In this document: one piece after another, positions 32,932 to 40,031 of the stretch | Layout: each line of letters starts with the position of its first letter | Position numbering within the stretch: the first letter of the stretch is position 1 | Assembly: GCF_002154375.1 (NCBI RefSeq) | Contig: NZ_MUND01000153.1 | Span: 1 to 40,031 of the forward strand | DNA: 40,031 nucleotides | Direction of reading: 5' to 3' | From: Streptomyces glaucescens | GTDB taxonomy: Bacteria > Actinomycetota > Actinomycetes > Streptomycetales > Streptomycetaceae | Program-made: the position numbers and the translations under genes | Notes under the pieces: generated by a model | What the model saw: the letters and a program-made list of their open reading frames with translations, nothing else | What the model was told of the DNA's origin: nothing | Database searches by the model: none

Positions 32932-34374
32932 TCATGACTGCCAAGGCGAGAGGGGGCTGCTCGCCAATGGCTCGGTACCGGTCGGATCGGCGCCCGCCGC
33001 ACTCGCGAAATGCGCCTCAGCGGACCCCCGTCCAAGGTCCGTGAGCAAGTCGTCCAGCACCGTTTCCTCCTCGACCCGGACACTGCGCTCGGCGAGAGCG
33101 ACGGCCAGGGCAGGGTCCCAGGGAGTTGCGGCAGGCGGGCCCGTCAGGTTCGGGGCTTCGGCCGCTGCGGTCACTGCTGCTCGGTAATCGGCGGCCGTGT
33201 AGCGCCACGGCCGCCAAGGGACGCTTCGTGCCAGTGCGGCGGCGATGCGCACACCGCCCCAGTCGAAATCGCCGTGGTAGAGAAGGCAGGCTCCTCGCAT
33301 GGACAGGTCGCGCAGCAAGGTGAGCGCGGCGGCCGAAGGTTGTCCTTGGAGGCACACCATGGGCGGGCATGCCGGGCCGAGAGTGTCGGCGGCGGCGGAC
33401 AGCACGGCCGGGTTCTCGCAGATGTGAACCGTTCCCGTCGTTGGAACGGAGGCAACTGGTGCGCTACGGGTGAGGGAGCGGAGGGTCATCACCGCCGGCT
33501 CCCCGGCGTCGGCCATCCAGTCGAGGAATGGTGTACCGCGTAGGTTGAGGGTGAGGACGGTCGACGACAGGTCGTCCTTGAGCAAGCCCGCGGAGGCCCA
33601 CGCCTCCCGCCGCCACTGCGCACCGGAGCCGTCGGGGAAGCCGGTGAGGCAACGGATACCGGACAGGACGAGAGTGGCGAGCGGCGTCCCGTCGTCCAGG
33701 GCATGGGCGCCCGAAAGGTTCCGTGCCGCGAACGTCGCCCGCGATGTCGGGGGTGATGCGGGCAGCGCGCGCAACGCGCGCACGGCGGCCTCCACCAGGG
33801 AGCCCGCGGCCTCAGGTGTACGGGCGAGGCGCCGTACGAGACCGTCACTGCGGATCCGCTCGGCCCAGCGGGCCAGCTCCCCGTCGAGGATGCCGAGCGG
33901 GGCGTACGCCTCGTTCCAGGCCCGTTCCTCCCTGTTCCGTGTCTCGGCGTGGAGTGTGACCGGGCCGGTGAGGGCGACAACGGCCGCCGCCAGTCCGTCG
34001 GGGCTGACACGTGAGCGACGCAGGATCTCATCCACGGTGGCGAGGCGGATGCTGAGGGAGCCACTGGATCGTGGCACCCGTCCCAGCAGGAGATCGGCGG
34101 CCTGCCGTTGGGATTCGTCGGGATCGGACAGGGTGACGGAGCCGGTGAGCGGCCGGCCGCGGACCATACGCTGCCGCACGCGGTCGACGAACCAGGCAAG
34201 GCCGGGATCGCCGAGCAGGCGCCCGAGGCGCTCGGTATCGACGTCGGTCCGGGCTTCTGCCGGTGGCGGCACAGCCGGCACCACGTCCGCGGTGGCGGCC
34301 GGCGGTGTCGTGCGTCCGGCCGCCGGCCGGCCTCCGTCGCGGTCAGGCGGGGTCGCCGGACGGGTCACGTCCAC
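32932..34374 (-). CDS. jetD: Wadjet type II nuclease subunit JetD (TIGR02679, DUF3323/DUF2399)
   Basis: The predicted nuclease of the Wadjet anti-plasmid complex, which cuts circular DNA extruded by the SMC-like part. The 480 residues have an N-terminal DNA-binding-type half (LGDPGLAWFVDRVRQRM, GRPLTGSVTLSDPDESQRQ, RVSPDGLAAAVVALTGPV) and a C-terminal Toprim-like domain: the Glu of HICENPAVLSAAA (about residue 318), VCLQGQPSAAALTLL, and the acidic pair of LLYHGDFDWGGVRIAAAL (about 365-375). The order of motifs and the neighbours fit TIGR02679. The GTG start at 34374 overlaps the jetC stop by 10 nt. The stop is at the edge of the methyltransferase-tail repeat, so the operon ends at a recombination scar. 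Confidence 0.9.
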   Translation of the reverse strand: MDVTRPATPPDRDGGRPAAGRTTPPAATADVVPAVPPPAEARTDVDTERLGRLLGDPGLAWFVDRVRQRMVRGRPLTGSVTLSDPDESQRQAADLLLGRVPRSSGSLSIRLATVDEILRRSRVSPDGLAAAVVALTGPVTLHAETRNREERAWNEAYAPLGILDGELARWAERIRSDGLVRRLARTPEAAGSLVEAAVRALRALPASPPTSRATFAARNLSGAHALDDGTPLATLVLSGIRCLTGFPDGSGAQWRREAWASAGLLKDDLSSTVLTLNLRGTPFLDWMADAGEPAVMTLRSLTRSAPVASVPTTGTVHICENPAVLSAAADTLGPACPPMVCLQGQPSAAALTLLRDLSMRGACLLYHGDFDWGGVRIAAALARSVPWRPWRYTAADYRAAVTAAAEAPNLTGPPAATPWDPALAVALAERSVRVEEETVLDDLLTDLGRGSAEAHFASAAGADPTGTEPLASSPLSPWQS

Positions 34375-37300
34375 AGGGCCCCCTGTCCGCCGACGCTGTC
34401 GACCACGGGGGTCCGTCCGGGCTCGCCCAGAGGACTCACCGGCCCGGCGGGCGTTTCGCCGGAGTCACCGGCACCGGCAGCCGTCCCGAGCGCGTCCAAC
34501 CGGGCACCGGGCTCCGTGCCGCGCCGCCGTTCGCTGCCGTCCCATTCCCACCGCGTCACCAGTACGGCGTCGATGTCGTCGACGCGGGAGAGCTGGGCGA
34601 TGGCGATGCCCGGCACCTGGGGGTAGCAGGCCCATTCGCGTTCGCTGGTCATGACGACGTCGAGGTCGAAGGCGCGGAGCAGGCCGAGGCACTTGGCGCG
34701 CGAGTCGTCGTCGACGCCGGCGAACGCCTCGTCCAAAGTGACCAGGCGCGGGGCGTGCGCACCGCCCGCGCTCGCGTAGTGCGAGGATGCGGCGGCGAAC
34801 AAGGGTACAGAGGCGGCCAGTACGCGCTCCCCGCCCGAGGCGGGTCCGGTGGCGGGCACCCACTTGCCGTGCTGGTGGCGTTCGACGCCGAACTCGTGCC
34901 AGGACCGGTAGTCGAGGGCCGCGGTGAGGTCTTCCAGCCAGCTGCCGGTGCTGTCGTCGGCCTGCCGGTGGGCGATCTGCTCCTGGAGGAACGCGCCGAC
35001 CGCGGCCCGGTCCTCGGGCGACCATGCGTCGGCGGACTGACGCAACCGTTCCCGGGCCTGGGCCAGTCCCTGCGGGGCCCGGCGGGACGCTCTCCACACC
35101 AGTCGGAGCTTCATGCCCGTGGAGGTCGGACGCTCCTCCAGCTCCCTGTTCATGGCGGCCACCTGCCGTTCGGCCGCACCGATCAGTTCCTGGAGCGTCC
35201 CGGCGACCTCGGTGATCAGATGGGTCTGGAGGATCTCGCGCTCGCGTGCGGAGAGGATGCGGGTCAGTTCCGCGACCTCCACGGCCAGTGCCTCGGCGAG
35301 TTCGGGCACGCCCCGTTCCCGCCCCTGGTAGACGATGTCGACCCGCATGCCGTCCTCGCTCGGGCGGGCGGTGGCGGTGTGGCCGTGCCGCGACAGGGCG
35401 TCCTGGAGCCTGCCGAACTCCTCGCTCAGCCGCTTCTGCACGCGCTCCCAGGCCGCGTCGGTGTCGTCGGTGGAGGAGAGCCGGGACTCCACGGCCCGTG
35501 CGAGGGCGATGGCGGGGGTCGCCGCCCATGTCCCTCCGCCGTCGTCCGGTACGTCGATGTCGGGCAACGCCACGGCGAGCAACCCCGTCGCGGCGAACCG
35601 CTGTAGCGCAGCAACGGCTTCCTCCCGCGCGGTGGTCGCCTCGGTGACGTCCTCGGCAAGCCGCTCGATGCGTCCCTCGGCGCGGCTGGCCCGCCGGTCG
35701 GCGTCACCGTACTCCGCCCGGGCCTGCCGCTGTTCCTGCTCACAGGCCCGGGCCGCCTCGGCCGTCTCCTCCAATTGCCGCTGAAGCTCGGCGACGGCCG
35801 CTCCGACGGTGGAGCGGAGCGTCGTGAGGTGTTCGTCCGCCGCCGCGGCCACCCGAGCCGCCTCCGTGGCGCGCTCGGCGAGTTCGGACACGAGGAGGTC
35901 GGCCCGGCTGGTCTCCTCCCGCTCAGCGGTCACCGCGCGCTCGGCCTCCGCGCGTTCGCGCAATGCAGGCCACAGGGCCGCCAGGAGGGCGGTGTGGTCG
36001 GCGAGCGCCTGGCGAACGGCGCCCAGTGCCGTCTGGTCGGTGGGGAGATTCAGGGCGGCCGCGGTGTCGGCGAGTTCGGTTGCCGCGCGCTCGGCTCGTC
36101 GCGCCGCCGGAGCCAGTTCCGCGGCCCGTTCGTCTCGCCGGGCGCGGGCGCGGCGGACAGCTTCGGCCGCGGCGGTGACGCGTGCGTGGGCGTGCCGCAG
36201 GTCGTCGTCGCCGGGCAGTGCGGCGAGTTCGGCGTCCAGCACGGCACGGCGCCCGGCCACGGCGCGGGACTCCTCGGCCAGCCGCTCCCGCTCCGCTGTC
36301 AAGCCGTGCATCTCGGCGCGCAGTTCTGCGATCCGGACGCGACGTGCCTGCTCCCGCGCTCCTTCCCCCACGTACTGGGCGCTGTCCTTGGCCCAGCTGC
36401 CGGTGAGCGCCCCGACGCGGAAGCGACCGTCCGCACAGACCCAGGTGTCGTGGTCACCGGCCTCCCAGGAAACCTCGCCAGGCCCGTCATCGCCGACCGC
36501 GGCCAGCCCGATCGAGGCGAGCAGACGCGCGACCGTCTCCTCCCCCACGGCTGCGGCCCCCGCGTCCGCGAGATCGACCGCCGGGCAGAGCGCGCGGTCG
36601 AGGCCGGTCCCGCCGAGCAGACCGACCGGGTCGAGCAGCACGTCGTGGCCGTCCGGCACGACCGCGGAGCCGTCCGGCCGCACCCAGGCGTCGAGAAGCC
36701 CCGACGCCTCCAGAGCAGCTTCCAGTCCCGCGCGTTCGGCCTCGGTGACGTGCGTACGGAAGTCGACCAGCCGCCACAGCGGAGCGCCGAGGCCCCGGTC
36801 CCGCACGCCGGGTGTGCGCGTGTAGGGGCCCGACGGGCCTCGCTCTCCGCCCGTTTCGAGGGCGATCAGTTCGTCCACCGCCAGCCGCTGCCGCTCCGCC
36901 GTCGCCTCCTCGCGGTGGGCCAGCAGGGCCGCTCGGTCGGCCAGACGCGACGCGGCGGCGCGATGGGCCTCGGCTGCCGCGTTCCGGGCCGGCAGCGGGC
37001 CGTCCAGAGAGCGGACCCAGTCCTGTACGGCGTCCAGGACCCCCGGCAGCCCGGGCACCCGCAGCTCCACATATCCGGAGAATCGCTCCCGCACGGCCGT
37101 GACAAGCGCCCGCCCCTCCCGGGCGACGTTCTCCTCCGCCTCAGCCAGCCGCTCCTCGGCGTGCACGACCTCCTCGTCGGCCTCGTCGGCGCGCAGCCGG
37201 GCGGCCCGGTGCCGCTCCTCCGCCTGCTCCGCGCGCGTCGCGAGTTCCGCCACGTGCTCGACAGCGCGCCGCCTGCTCGCGGTCGCCTCGTCCGCCTTCC

Positions 37301-38615
37301 GGCGCAGAACCGCGTCGGGGGCGCCCTCCGTCCGGGGGACGTCGAGCCGGGCGGCCGCGGCGCTCTCGACCACCCGGTCCCGGATGCTGTCCAGCGCCTC
37401 CCGGGCGGCGGTGAGCCGGTTGCCCGCGGTGGCGAGCCGGCCCAGGGCCCGGGTATGCGCCTCGGCCGCCGTACGCCGGTCCGCCTCGGCCCGCTTCAGC
37501 TCCACGGCCCTGCGGGAGGCGTCGTCCGCCGCCCGGTCGAGCGCGCGGGCATCACGCATCTCGGGCCGGGACCGCAGCGTGGCGTCCTGGGCGGCCAGCC
37601 GCGCGGCCTGCTCGTCGAGGGCGGTGCCCCTCGCGCGGGCCTCCTCGCGGTCCGCCACGGCGTGGTCCCGGTCCGTCTGCGCTTTGGCGAGTTCCCGTTG
37701 CAGGTTCTCGTACCGGGCGTGTTCGCGGCGCGGCAGGCGGGCGCGGCGCCGGGACGCGAGGCGGGCGTAGCGCCGGTAGTGGTCGAGGAACGCCGAGGAC
37801 GCCTGTTCGGCCTCGCGGGCCGCCCGAAGTTCCTCCTTCTCCTCGTCCAGCGACCGGAACGCCTCCGCAGCGTCGGCGACGACCGCCTGGTCCATCGGCG
37901 GCAGAGACTCGGTCAGGGCCCGGGACAGGGCGGCCTCGCTGGGGCGCTTGGACAGCTGGGGCTGGCGCAGCTGGATCAGGAGGTCGACGAGGGCGCCGTA
38001 GCGCCGCTCCCCCAGCCCGAAGAGGGCTTCGTCGACCGCCCTGCGGTAGGCCTTCGCCGTGTCGTACACCATGCCGTGACCGCCGACCGCCTCAGCGAGC
38101 CGGTCCCGGGACAGTGCCGTCCCGGTCGCGTCCAGCAGGTCGAGGCCCGCGCCGATCCGCTGGTCGGTGACCGCGAACCAGTGGCGGGCGATCCCGCGTC
38201 CGGCGACCGCCTTGAGCCCGCACAGCAGCGTGCGGAAGTGCGCCTCGCCCGTGGTGCCGTCGAGTCGTCCGAACTCGATCCAGGTGTAGCCGAGTCGTTC
38301 GGGGTGCGGGTGCGCGCCGCCCAGGAGCAGGTTCCACTCCATGCGCTTGCCCGGGTCGCCGTCGGGTTCGACGCGGCGGGCGGACAGGTCGCCGTCCAGG
38401 AGGAACGGCAGGGTGAGGGCGAGCACCTTCGACTTGCCGGTGCCGTTGTTGCCGCGCAGCAGCAGCCGGCCGTCGCGGAACCAGAACTCCTCGATGTCGT
38501 AGTGGAAGAGGTCGACGAGTCCGATGCGCAAGGGCCGCCACCGGCCGGGCGCGGGAGCGGGGAGCGCGGGGCCGGACGACTGGGGGCCGGGGAACGCGGT
38601 CACGGGGCAGTTCAC
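34365..38615 (-). CDS. jetC: Wadjet type II SMC/MukB-like ATPase JetC (TIGR02680)
   Basis: The motor of Wadjet, a condensin-like ATPase that loops DNA. The 1,416 residues begin with RIGLVDLFHYDIEEFWFRDG and Walker A GNNGTGKS (55-62). Very long Ala/Glu/Arg-rich coiled coils occupy roughly 260-560 and 760-1,050 with a hinge-like globular part between (FRTHVTEAERAGLEAALEAS, LWRLV). The C-terminal head has the signature ASGGERVLAASVPLFAAA and Walker B RLVTLDEAFAGVDDDSR near 1,290, followed by a D-loop-like segment and VVMTSER. A disordered Gly/Pro tail of about 90 residues ends the protein. The GTG start overlaps the jetB stop by 4 nt (GTGA). It looks fully intact. Confidence 0.95.
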   Translation of the reverse strand: MNCPVTAFPGPQSSGPALPAPAPGRWRPLRIGLVDLFHYDIEEFWFRDGRLLLRGNNGTGKSKVLALTLPFLLDGDLSARRVEPDGDPGKRMEWNLLLGGAHPHPERLGYTWIEFGRLDGTTGEAHFRTLLCGLKAVAGRGIARHWFAVTDQRIGAGLDLLDATGTALSRDRLAEAVGGHGMVYDTAKAYRRAVDEALFGLGERRYGALVDLLIQLRQPQLSKRPSEAALSRALTESLPPMDQAVVADAAEAFRSLDEEKEELRAAREAEQASSAFLDHYRRYARLASRRRARLPRREHARYENLQRELAKAQTDRDHAVADREEARARGTALDEQAARLAAQDATLRSRPEMRDARALDRAADDASRRAVELKRAEADRRTAAEAHTRALGRLATAGNRLTAAREALDSIRDRVVESAAAARLDVPRTEGAPDAVLRRKADEATASRRRAVEHVAELATRAEQAEERHRAARLRADEADEEVVHAEERLAEAEENVAREGRALVTAVRERFSGYVELRVPGLPGVLDAVQDWVRSLDGPLPARNAAAEAHRAAASRLADRAALLAHREEATAERQRLAVDELIALETGGERGPSGPYTRTPGVRDRGLGAPLWRLVDFRTHVTEAERAGLEAALEASGLLDAWVRPDGSAVVPDGHDVLLDPVGLLGGTGLDRALCPAVDLADAGAAAVGEETVARLLASIGLAAVGDDGPGEVSWEAGDHDTWVCADGRFRVGALTGSWAKDSAQYVGEGAREQARRVRIAELRAEMHGLTAERERLAEESRAVAGRRAVLDAELAALPGDDDLRHAHARVTAAAEAVRRARARRDERAAELAPAARRAERAATELADTAAALNLPTDQTALGAVRQALADHTALLAALWPALRERAEAERAVTAEREETSRADLLVSELAERATEAARVAAAADEHLTTLRSTVGAAVAELQRQLEETAEAARACEQEQRQARAEYGDADRRASRAEGRIERLAEDVTEATTAREEAVAALQRFAATGLLAVALPDIDVPDDGGGTWAATPAIALARAVESRLSSTDDTDAAWERVQKRLSEEFGRLQDALSRHGHTATARPSEDGMRVDIVYQGRERGVPELAEALAVEVAELTRILSAREREILQTHLITEVAGTLQELIGAAERQVAAMNRELEERPTSTGMKLRLVWRASRRAPQGLAQARERLRQSADAWSPEDRAAVGAFLQEQIAHRQADDSTGSWLEDLTAALDYRSWHEFGVERHQHGKWVPATGPASGGERVLAASVPLFAAASSHYASAGGAHAPRLVTLDEAFAGVDDDSRAKCLGLLRAFDLDVVMTSEREWACYPQVPGIAIAQLSRVDDIDAVLVTRWEWDGSERRRGTEPGARLDALGTAAGAGDSGETPAGPVSPLGEPGRTPVVDSVGGQGALWT

Positions 38616-39883
38616 CTTTCGTCCTGCACGGCCTGCATGGGCTGCACGAGCGGCGGGGTCTGCTCGGTCGTGGCGGGCCGGCGGGCCCGTCCGGGTTCCC
38701 TGACGACGGGCTCGCCGACCGCGTACCGCGCGAGGGCGGGCCGCGGTACGACGCCCCGTTCGGTGCGCTCGGCGAGTCCCAGCGCCACCAGCTTGGTCAG
38801 TGCCTGCTCGACGAGTTCGGGCTCCGCGCCCGGTTCCCTCGCCGACTTGGACCAGAACCCGCCGTGTTCAACGGCCAGTTCCCTTACGCGGGCCGCAAGC
38901 TCCGCCGGTTCGACGGGCCCGGCCGCCCGGGCCAGGTGGCCCGCCAGCAGCAGGGTGATGTGACCGTGGGTGCCCTGTTCCGGCATGCGCGTGTCCGTGA
39001 GGTCGTCCATCGGGTCGACCATGGCGATGCCCTCGGCCCGGACCTCCGGGACGAGTCCCGTCAGCTCGTTGATGCGGGCGGTGATGAAGCCTCGCTGCCG
39101 GGTGAGGTAGGCCAGTTCTTCGTCGGTCAGGTCGTCGTAGTACAGGACCGGGTCGTCCAGGAGGATGCGGGTCAGCTTCCAGCGGACCGCCCGGAACCTG
39201 AGCTCGTCGCTGTCGAGCGCGGTCCACGCGGTCATCTCCACCAGGCGCTCCTCGAAGCCCTCGGCCTCGACCATGGAGGGACCCCGCAGGGACGCGGGCA
39301 TCCCGGCCAGCACGCGCCGCCGCACGTCGTACAGCACGTCGCCCGATCCGCTGACGTAGGCGTCCTCGTCGCCGGCCACCCGCCGCAGCACCCCGAGCCG
39401 CAGCAGCAGGCGGACGACGGCCGCGAGGTCGAGGCGCTCGTCGCGCCGCTCCAGAGTGAATGTGATCCCGGCGGCGACGAGTTCGGGATCGGCGGCGGCC
39501 AGGACGACCTGCTCGGCGAGACGTCCGAGCGCCACCTGCGACTCGCCCCGTTCCAGTGCGGCCAGGGCCAGGCAGAGCAGGACGTAGCGGCGGCGGGTGA
39601 AGGGGAGGGCGCTGCGGGCGGCCTCACGCGCCGGGTGCGTGGCGTCGGTGAGGGTGCCCGGCGTCTTGCGCAGCCGTGCGGCGTCGGCGTCCGTGCGCAG
39701 CGTCCAGCCGACGTTCCGTTCGAACCACTCCCGCAGTTCGGCGGTATGCCGGCGCACCAGCCGGAACTCGTCGGCGTGCGGTCCGTCGGCGGTGAGCAGC
39801 GGCTCCTTCAGCAGGGCGCGTGCGGCCTTCTGGAGGTCGGCCTGCCGCTGGCCGTCGAGGATTTCGGCAAGGGGGCCGCTCAT
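38612..39883 (-). CDS. jetB: Wadjet type II subunit JetB (TIGR02678, DUF2398)
   Basis: The kleisin-associated (MukE-like) subunit of the complex, 423 residues. Family features are an N-terminal RQADLQKAARALLKEPLLTA, HADEFRLVRRHTAELREWFE, the block RRYVLLCLALAALERGESQV, then winged-helix-like segments LAAVVRLLLRLGVLRRV, a conserved VLYYDDLTDEELAYLTRQRG and EGIAMVDPMDDLTDTRMPEQ. ATG 39883 overlaps the jetA stop (ATGA) and the gene ends inside the jetC start, so all four subunits are translationally coupled. No catalytic site is expected in this subunit. Confidence 0.93.
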   Translation of the reverse strand: MSGPLAEILDGQRQADLQKAARALLKEPLLTADGPHADEFRLVRRHTAELREWFERNVGWTLRTDADAARLRKTPGTLTDATHPAREAARSALPFTRRRYVLLCLALAALERGESQVALGRLAEQVVLAAADPELVAAGITFTLERRDERLDLAAVVRLLLRLGVLRRVAGDEDAYVSGSGDVLYDVRRRVLAGMPASLRGPSMVEAEGFEERLVEMTAWTALDSDELRFRAVRWKLTRILLDDPVLYYDDLTDEELAYLTRQRGFITARINELTGLVPEVRAEGIAMVDPMDDLTDTRMPEQGTHGHITLLLAGHLARAAGPVEPAELAARVRELAVEHGGFWSKSAREPGAEPELVEQALTKLVALGLAERTERGVVPRPALARYAVGEPVVREPGRARRPATTEQTPPLVQPMQAVQDER

Positions 39884-40031
39884 CGGTCCTCCGCGAGCTG
39901 GGGAGCGGCGTCCCGTCGGGGGGCGGGGAGGGGAACGGGTGCCGACGCCAGTGCGGCGCGGTGGCCCTGCCCCGCCGTGAGGTCGACGATGTCGATCAGG
40001 TGGTCGGGGCCGCTGAACACACCGTCGGGGG
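39880..40031 (-). CDS. jetA: Wadjet type II subunit JetA (TIGR02677, DUF2397), C-terminus only
   Basis: Fifty codons at the right edge, minus strand, ending TGA at 39882-39880 and overlapping the jetB ATG. The peptide reads PDGVFSGPDHLIDIVDLTAG and ends in a Pro/Ala-rich tail. Too little is present for an unaided family call; the jetA identity follows from position, coupling and operon order. Most of the gene is outside the window. Confidence 0.75.
   Translation of the reverse strand, partial: PDGVFSGPDHLIDIVDLTAGQGHRAALASAPVPLPAPRRDAAPQLAEDR

Noticed and set aside
35775..38963. A 1,062-residue plus-strand reading frame
   Set aside because: It is the antisense shadow of jetC. The sequence has no domain, is rich in Gly/Arg/Gln repeats typical of complementary GC-rich coding DNA, and contradicts the intact SMC-like gene.
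1..40031. tRNA, rRNA or riboswitch genes
   Set aside because: I found no cloverleaf, rRNA segment or known aptamer core in the intergenic regions. A covariance-model scan would be needed to exclude small RNAs.

Overview
The window is very GC-rich, with strong G/C preference at third codon positions, GTG and TTG starts, 1-14 nt overlaps between genes, and several Streptomyces-type families: a LuxR-type two-component pair, a GAF/PucR regulator, an ImmA/IrrE plus MAB_1171c pair, and an Rhs protein with a type VII-like N-terminus. It is almost certainly a Streptomyces chromosome or a close relative. All assignments come from reading the sequence and from family knowledge; no database search was run.

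Left edge (1-2,787): a truncated ABC-transporter ATPase faces away from a NarL/LuxR-type histidine kinase and response regulator. The ATPase probably belongs with the two-component pair.

Biosynthetic cluster (about 3,103-20,036): a shikimate/chorismate-based cluster. The core operon is DAHP synthase (phzC type), a DHHA-dehydrogenase-like SDR, an ADIC hydrolase (phzD type), an ADIC synthase (phzE type) and a small YdhR-like protein. Chorismate to ADIC to DHHA to 3-hydroxyanthranilate is the natural reading, because no phzA/B, phzF or phzG is present. Around it lie a fused aminodeoxychorismate synthase (pabAB), a methyltransferase, an FAD aromatic hydroxylase, an AtaL-like protein and a cluster-borne chorismate synthase. 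The cluster therefore supplies its own chorismate at the first and last steps and aminates it in two ways (ADC and ADIC). Three members look like pseudo-enzymes: a transaldolase homologue without its catalytic Asp, Glu and Lys, an SDR with Thr in place of the active-site Lys and a shortened substrate loop, and an IS701-transposase homologue without its DDE residues. The two divergent promoter regions share a decamer, ACCTGACGAA, that may be a common operator. No assembly-line gene (NRPS or PKS) is visible, so the product is probably a small amino-aromatic compound, or one completed outside the window.

Middle (20,037-26,289): a long spacer holding what looks like the stump of an XRE regulator, then an ImmA/IrrE peptidase overlapping an MAB_1171c-type membrane protein, a facing SDR, an unknown small protein and a large DUF2786 protein.

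Conflict island (26,290-40,031): an Rhs polymorphic-toxin locus (SseB-like gene, accessory gene, broken rhs gene with a barnase-like RNase tip, intact barstar immunity gene). Two decayed 3' ends of an RNA methyltransferase gene, about 6.06 kb apart and in direct orientation, flank it. Next to it is a type II (DUF2397/2398/2399) Wadjet anti-plasmid operon, jetA-B-C-D, read leftward; jetA runs off the right edge.
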